Source: Opitutaceae bacterium (GTDB lineage Bacteria; Verrucomicrobiota; Verrucomicrobiia; Opitutales; Opitutaceae). From it: a stretch of DNA of 17,475 bases. Shown here in pieces: positions 13,778 to 17,475 of this stretch. A model generated the notes under the pieces. The model did not search any database. It saw only the letters and a program-made list of their open reading frames with translations, and had not been told where the DNA came from. A program made the position numbers and the translations under genes. The stretch is from contig SYDD01000183.1 of NCBI GenBank assembly GCA_005786775.1, positions 1 to 17,475 of the forward strand. Direction: 5' to 3'. Numbering within the stretch: the stretch's first letter is position 1; each line of letters begins with the position of its first letter.

Positions 13778-15940
13778 ATGCGCCTGCCCCTGTTGCTGTC
13801 CTGCCTCGTTCTCGCCTCCCTGCCGGCCGCCGTGCCGCGGGTCCTGCCGCCGGGCCAGTTGCCCGACGACATCCGCCTGCAGCCGCTGAAGGACCTCGAC
13901 GGCTATTTCCCGTTCACCCCGCCTGCCACGGTGGCGGAGTGGGCCGCGCGGAGCGCTGTCGTCCGGCGGCAGATCCTCGTCTCCCAGGGCCTCTGGCCGA
14001 TGCCGACGCGCGGGCCGCTGAAGGCCGTCATCCACGGGCGCATTGAGCGGGAGGACTACGCGGTGGAGAAGGTTTACTTTGAGAGCGCGCCCGGCTTCTT
14101 TGTCACCGGAAATCTCTACCGGCCGCTCCGCCCCGCGGGGCGGGTTCCCGCGGTCCTCTTCGCGCACGGGCACTGGAAGGACGCGCGCCTCTCTGAGGAG
14201 ACGGAGGCCAAGCTGCGGGTGGAGCTGGCGACCGGCGCCGAACGTTTCGAGCAGGGTGGGCGCAGCCGCTTCCAGGCGATGTGCGTCCAGCTGGCGCGGA
14301 TGGGCTGCGTGGTCTGGCAATGGGACATGTTGAGCGACTCCGACGCGCGGCAGTTCTCCGCGCAGGTGATCCATCGCTTCGCCAAACAGCGCCCGGAGAT
14401 GAACACGGTGGAGAACTGGGGCCTGCACAGCACGCCCGCCGAGTCACGCCTGCAAAGCGTGATGGGCCTGCAGACGTGGAACGCGGTGCGCTCGCTGGAC
14501 TTCGTGCTCGGCCTGCCGGAGGTCGACCCGGACCGCGTGGCGATCACGGGCGCCAGCGGGGGGGGCACGCAGACGATGCTCCTAGCGGCGATCGACCCGC
14601 GGGTGAAGCTTTCCTTCCCCGCGGTGATGGTCAGCACCGCGATGCAGGGCGGCTGCACCTGCGAGAACTCCTCGCTGCTCCGCATCGGTACCGGGAACGT
14701 CGAGTTCGCTGCCCTCTTCGCCCCCGGCCCGCAGGGGATGACCACGGCGAATGACTGGACGCGCGAGATGTCGACCAAGGGGTTCCCGGAGCTGCAGCGC
14801 CTGTACGCGCTGCTCGGCGCGCCGAAGCACGTCCACCTGCACCGCGGAGAGCATTTCCCCCACAACTACAACGCGGTCGCGCGCTCGGCCTTCCATACCT
14901 TCCTCAACCAGCACTTCAAGCTCGGCCAGAGGGAACCCGTGATCGAGCGCGACTATCTCCCGCTCACGCGCGAGCAGTTGACCGTGTGGGGGCCCGGCCA
15001 TCTCGGCCCGAAGGAGGAGGATCCGGAGTTCGAGCGCGGCCTGCTCCGCTGGTTCGCGGAGGATGCGCGCCGCCAGCTCGAGGCGACCCTCCCGCAGCCG
15101 GAGCGGTTCCGGGAACTGGTCGGGGGCGGCTTCGCGACGGCGCTGGGGCGCGACCGCGACACGGCGGGCACGACCCGCTGGATCGTCGCGACCAGCATCG
15201 ACCGCGGCGCCTTCCGGGAGCTCGCGGGCCGGGTGCGCAACGAGACTCACCGGGAGGAACTGCCGGCGGTGCTGCTGGAGCCGGCGAAGCCGTCCGGACG
15301 GGTGGTGCTTTGGGCTGATCCTGCGGGCAAGGCCGGGCTTCGTGATGCCCAAGGTGGCCTGCGCCCGGAGGTTGCCCGGCTGCTCGGCGCCGGTCACGCG
15401 GTGCTCGCGGCCGATCTGCTGTTCCAAGGCGATTTCCTCGCGGAGGGGGAGCCGCCGCGGCAGACCCGGGTGGTGCGCAACCCGCGGGAATCCGCGGCCT
15501 ACACCCACGGTTACAACGCGTCCTTGTTCGCGCAGCGTACGCACGACCTGCTCACCCTCGCCCGGTTCGCGCGGGAGCGTCCCGGCGTCCGCCAGGTGGA
15601 CCTGCTGGGTCTTGGGGAGCTGGGGCCGGTGGCCGCCGCGGCGCGCGCCTTGGCGGGCGGGGAGATCGCCCGTGCGGCCGTTTCCACCGGTGGCTTCCGC
15701 TTCGCCTCGCTACTTGACTACCGCGATCCGCGTTTCCTCCCCGGCGGAGCCAAGTACCTCGATGTGCCGGGACTGCTGGCCCTCAGCGCCCCGCATCCGC
15801 TGTGGGTCGCCGGGGAACCGGAAGGGGAGACGGTCGCCGCGCGGGCTTTTGCCGCGGCTGCCGGGGCGGCGAACCTCCACCGTCACCGTGGTGCCCCGGA
15901 AGGGGAGCTGGCGGCGGCGCTCGACTGGCTGCTCCGCTGA
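13778..15940 (+). CDS. Secreted acetylxylan-esterase-like alpha/beta hydrolase, two domains
   Basis: A 720-residue protein. ATG 13778 starts a signal peptide (MRLPLLLSCLVLASLPAAVP). The first half is an alpha/beta hydrolase: FAHGHW gives the oxyanion-hole HG pair, and the nucleophile elbow is TGASGGGT with S260. RGEHFPHNYN provides histidine (H359 or H362). A CENSSLLRIGTGNVEFAALFAPGPQGMTTANDW block is typical of the acetylxylan-esterase-like (AXE1) hydrolases of Planctomycetota and Verrucomicrobiota. The second half (about residues 420-720) repeats an alpha/beta-hydrolase-like layout, but where the nucleophile motif is expected it reads GLGELG (611-616) with glycine in place of serine, so it is likely noncatalytic. 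It would remove acyl groups from polysaccharides, consistent with the divergent sulfatases. Exact specificity is unknown. Confidence 0.82.
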   Translation: MRLPLLLSCLVLASLPAAVPRVLPPGQLPDDIRLQPLKDLDGYFPFTPPATVAEWAARSAVVRRQILVSQGLWPMPTRGPLKAVIHGRIEREDYAVEKVYFESAPGFFVTGNLYRPLRPAGRVPAVLFAHGHWKDARLSEETEAKLRVELATGAERFEQGGRSRFQAMCVQLARMGCVVWQWDMLSDSDARQFSAQVIHRFAKQRPEMNTVENWGLHSTPAESRLQSVMGLQTWNAVRSLDFVLGLPEVDPDRVAITGASGGGTQTMLLAAIDPRVKLSFPAVMVSTAMQGGCTCENSSLLRIGTGNVEFAALFAPGPQGMTTANDWTREMSTKGFPELQRLYALLGAPKHVHLHRGEHFPHNYNAVARSAFHTFLNQHFKLGQREPVIERDYLPLTREQLTVWGPGHLGPKEEDPEFERGLLRWFAEDARRQLEATLPQPERFRELVGGGFATALGRDRDTAGTTRWIVATSIDRGAFRELAGRVRNETHREELPAVLLEPAKPSGRVVLWADPAGKAGLRDAQGGLRPEVARLLGAGHAVLAADLLFQGDFLAEGEPPRQTRVVRNPRESAAYTHGYNASLFAQRTHDLLTLARFARERPGVRQVDLLGLGELGPVAAAARALAGGEIARAAVSTGGFRFASLLDYRDPRFLPGGAKYLDVPGLLALSAPHPLWVAGEPEGETVAARAFAAAAGAANLHRHRGAPEGELAAALDWLLR

Positions 15941-15948
15941 CGAACGCG

Positions 15949-15965
15949 CGGCTCAGGCGGAGCCG
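15949..15965. terminator. Hairpin at the convergent end of esterase and rdgB genes
   Basis: CGGCTC and GAGCCG form a six-pair stem with an AGGCG loop. It lies just after the esterase stop and overlaps the rdgB stop codon. No T run follows, so a role as terminator for either gene is only possible. Confidence 0.3.
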
Positions 15966-16591
15966 AGCATCCCGTGGCGGAAGGCCGCCGTGAGCGCGGA
16001 CCACGCGCGGGCCCGGTGGCTCAGGCTGTTCTTCGCCGCGTCGCCGAGCCGGGCGAGGGTCGCGCCTTGCCCCTCGGGGATGAAGAGGGGGTCGTAGCCG
16101 AACCCGCCGCCGCCGTCGGGCGCCAGTGCCAGGCGCCCCGCGCAGCGGCCCTCGAACAGGCTCTCGCGGCCCTCCGGATCGAGCAGGCACAGCACGCAGA
16201 CGAAGTGGGCGCCCCGGCGGGCCAGCGGCACCTCCGTCATCACCGCGACCAGCTTGGCGAGGTTGGCGGCCGCATCGCCGGCGGGGCCGGCGTAGTACGC
16301 GGACTCGACCCCGGGTGCGCCGTCGAGTGCGTCGACGCAGAGGCCGCTGTCATCCGCCAGGGACCAATGGCCCGCGGGCAGGCGCGCGCGCAGCGCGTGC
16401 GCCTTGCGGCGGGCGTTGCCGGAGAACGTGCCGGTGTCCTCCACCACAGCTGGCATCCCTCCGAACGCGGACGCGGAAAGGATCTCGAGCGGGAGGCCCG
16501 AATCAGCCGCGAGGGCGCGCATCTCGGCCGCCTTGTGCGGGTTGCCGGAGGCGAGGACCAAACGCAGGGGATAATCAGGCGGGGACCTCAC
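15953..16591 (-). CDS. rdgB: RdgB/HAM1, XTP/dITP diphosphatase
   Basis: A 212-residue protein of the RdgB/HAM1/Maf-like nucleoside-triphosphate pyrophosphatase family. It hydrolyses noncanonical XTP, dITP and ITP to monophosphates, keeping them out of DNA and RNA. Visible motifs are LVLASGNPHKAAEM near the start, EDTGTFSGNARRKA, WSLADDSGLCVDALDGAPGVESAYYAG (the conserved aspartate pair), and GGGGFGYDPLFIPEG-TLA near the end. C-terminal KNSLSHRARA is the conserved basic segment. GTG 16591 overlaps the sigma-54 activator stop as GTGA, indicating cotranscription. Length is slightly above the usual 195-205. Confidence 0.93.
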   Translation of the reverse strand: MRSPPDYPLRLVLASGNPHKAAEMRALAADSGLPLEILSASAFGGMPAVVEDTGTFSGNARRKAHALRARLPAGHWSLADDSGLCVDALDGAPGVESAYYAGPAGDAAANLAKLVAVMTEVPLARRGAHFVCVLCLLDPEGRESLFEGRCAGRLALAPDGGGGFGYDPLFIPEGQGATLARLGDAAKNSLSHRARAWSALTAAFRHGMLGSA

Positions 16592-17475
16592 GGGCGGGCC
16601 TTTCCGCGCTTGGCGGCGGTTTTTCCCGGCCGTAGCGGGGACGCGGCGGCGGGTTCCGCCTGACCTGCCTGCCGGGCGCGCGCGGCCATTTCCCGCTCAA
16701 GCAACGGCAGCACCGGTTCCCCCGTGGCGGAAAGGCGGGCGAAGACTTCGTCAAGCAGCTCAGCCAGCGGGCGGGGCGCGGGGTCGGGGGCCGTTGGAGG
16801 TGGCGGGGCGAGCTCCGCGGGCGGGGCGGGGATCGCGGCGGGGGTGGGCGCGGCAAAGGGCGCGCTCGAATGCCCGCCGCCCAGTTCCGCCGGCAGATCC
16901 TTCATCAGGATCGCGTCGCCCTGCGCGACCACGGCGCTGCGGTAGATGGTGTTCTCGAGTTCCCGGACGTTGCCCGGCCAGCCGTGGCGGAGCAGCAGCG
17001 CGAGGGCCTCGGGCGAGACCTTCGTCACGCGCGTCTTGCGCTGGCGGGCGAGGTTCTGGAGGCAGAAATCCACGATCTGCGGGATGTCCTCGCCGCGTTC
17101 CCGGAGGGCGGGCATCCGGATGCGCACGACGTTGAGGCGGTAGTACAGGTCCTCGCGGAACGTCTTGTCGCGGACCATCGCCTCGAGGTCCTTGTTCGTC
17201 GCCGCGAGGATGCGGACGTCCACGCGGATCATCTCCGTGCCGCCGACGCGCTGGATCTCCCCCTGCTGGAGGACGCGGAGGATCTTCGTCTGGGTCGCGA
17301 GGGCCATATCCCCGATCTCGTCGAGGAAGATAGTGCCGCCGTCGCAGAGCTCGAACTTGCCGAGCTTCTGGTTGGCTGCACCCGTGACGGCGCCTTTCTC
17401 GTGGCCGAAGAGTTCGGACTCGATGAGGTTCTCGGGGATGGCCGCGCAATTGACCGCCAGGAACGTGCCCTTGGC
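16588..17475 (-). CDS. Sigma-54-dependent activator, 3' part (5' end outside window)
   Basis: Open from the window edge, giving 295 residues of the AAA+ domain onward. It begins AKGTFLAVNCAAIPENL and continues ESELFGHEKGAVTGA (bases 17377-17394 encode GAVTGA), GGTIFLDEIGDM (Walker B), EIQRVGGTE, AATNKDLEAM and REDLYYRLNVVRIRMPALRERG (arginine-finger region). WPGNVRELENTI closes the sigma-54 interaction domain. After it comes a linker of about 40 residues rich in proline and alanine, then VLPLLEREMAARARQAG. From there, where a Fis-type helix-turn-helix with GN..AA..LGI.R.TL should follow, only a basic, proline-rich tail is seen. The sigma-54 contact loop GAFTGA reads GAVTGA. The receiver or sensor domain and Walker A are beyond the window. 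Overlaps rdgB by 4 bases. Confidence 0.85.
   Translation of the reverse strand, partial: AKGTFLAVNCAAIPENLIESELFGHEKGAVTGAANQKLGKFELCDGGTIFLDEIGDMALATQTKILRVLQQGEIQRVGGTEMIRVDVRILAATNKDLEAMVRDKTFREDLYYRLNVVRIRMPALRERGEDIPQIVDFCLQNLARQRKTRVTKVSPEALALLLRHGWPGNVRELENTIYRSAVVAQGDAILMKDLPAELGGGHSSAPFAAPTPAAIPAPPAELAPPPPTAPDPAPRPLAELLDEVFARLSATGEPVLPLLEREMAARARQAGQAEPAAASPLRPGKTAAKRGKARP

Noticed and set aside
16588..16690. Frameshift explaining the missing helix-turn-helix in the sigma-54 activator
   Set aside because: I read the other two frames of this end; neither contains a GN..AA..LGI.R.TL-like sequence, so a simple frameshift is unlikely.
17305..17307. ATG at 17307 as start of the sigma-54 activator
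   Set aside because: The frame stays open to the window edge and encodes AAA+ motifs (GAVTGA, Walker B) upstream of that codon.
1..17475. CRISPR arrays, tRNA or rRNA genes, insertion sequences
   Set aside because: No repeat-spacer pattern, cloverleaf-like segment, transposase motif or terminal inverted repeat was seen.

Overview
The window is a very GC-rich, almost fully coding stretch of a bacterial chromosome. No tRNA, rRNA, insertion sequence, phage gene or CRISPR array is visible, and the longest gap without a gene is about 106 bases (13672-13777). Several features together suggest a Verrucomicrobiota lineage, perhaps Opitutaceae: high GC, start codons mostly without a Shine-Dalgarno sequence, a two-sulfatase cluster beside a large acetylxylan-esterase-like hydrolase, and a sigma-54 activator next to rdgB. 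Planctomycetota or Acidobacteriota cannot be excluded. The assignment is an inference from gene content; no marker gene settles it.

Region 1 (1-4967, + strand) is a tightly overlapping six-gene operon that looks like a bacillithiol locus. In order it holds the C-terminal end of a large PIG-L/LmbE-type deacetylase, an easily missed 54-residue single-pass membrane protein, a sodium:solute symporter, a 254-residue protein that looks like a strongly shortened BshC (cysteine-adding enzyme), BshB1 (PIG-L deacetylase) and BshA (glycosyltransferase). BshA would make GlcNAc-malate, BshB1 would deacetylate it, and the short BshC-like protein would add cysteine. The deacetylase and symporter may handle a related thiol conjugate or precursor. 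This compact BshC in a complete operon is the best candidate for something not previously described.

Region 2 (5052-10384, + strand) holds an FmdB-type zinc-ribbon protein, a membrane-anchored protein of unknown function, a secreted protein that looks like a metallopeptidase with lost catalytic residues, MurJ (lipid II flippase), an SBF-like transporter and a nitroreductase-family oxidoreductase. Most of these genes overlap or nearly touch.

Region 3 (10403-13671, - strand) has two exported formylglycine-type sulfatases, one GlcNAc-6-sulfatase-like and one arylsulfatase-like, preceded by a small two-helix membrane protein. Diverging from it on the + strand (13778-15940) is a 720-residue secreted esterase-like protein with one intact hydrolase domain and a second that has lost its nucleophile. 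Together these look like functions for removing sulfate and acyl groups from polysaccharides.

Region 4 (15953-17475, - strand) has rdgB (XTP/dITP pyrophosphatase) overlapping by 4 bases the 3' end of a sigma-54 activator gene whose 5' part lies outside the window. The activator has GAVTGA instead of GAFTGA and no recognisable C-terminal helix-turn-helix.
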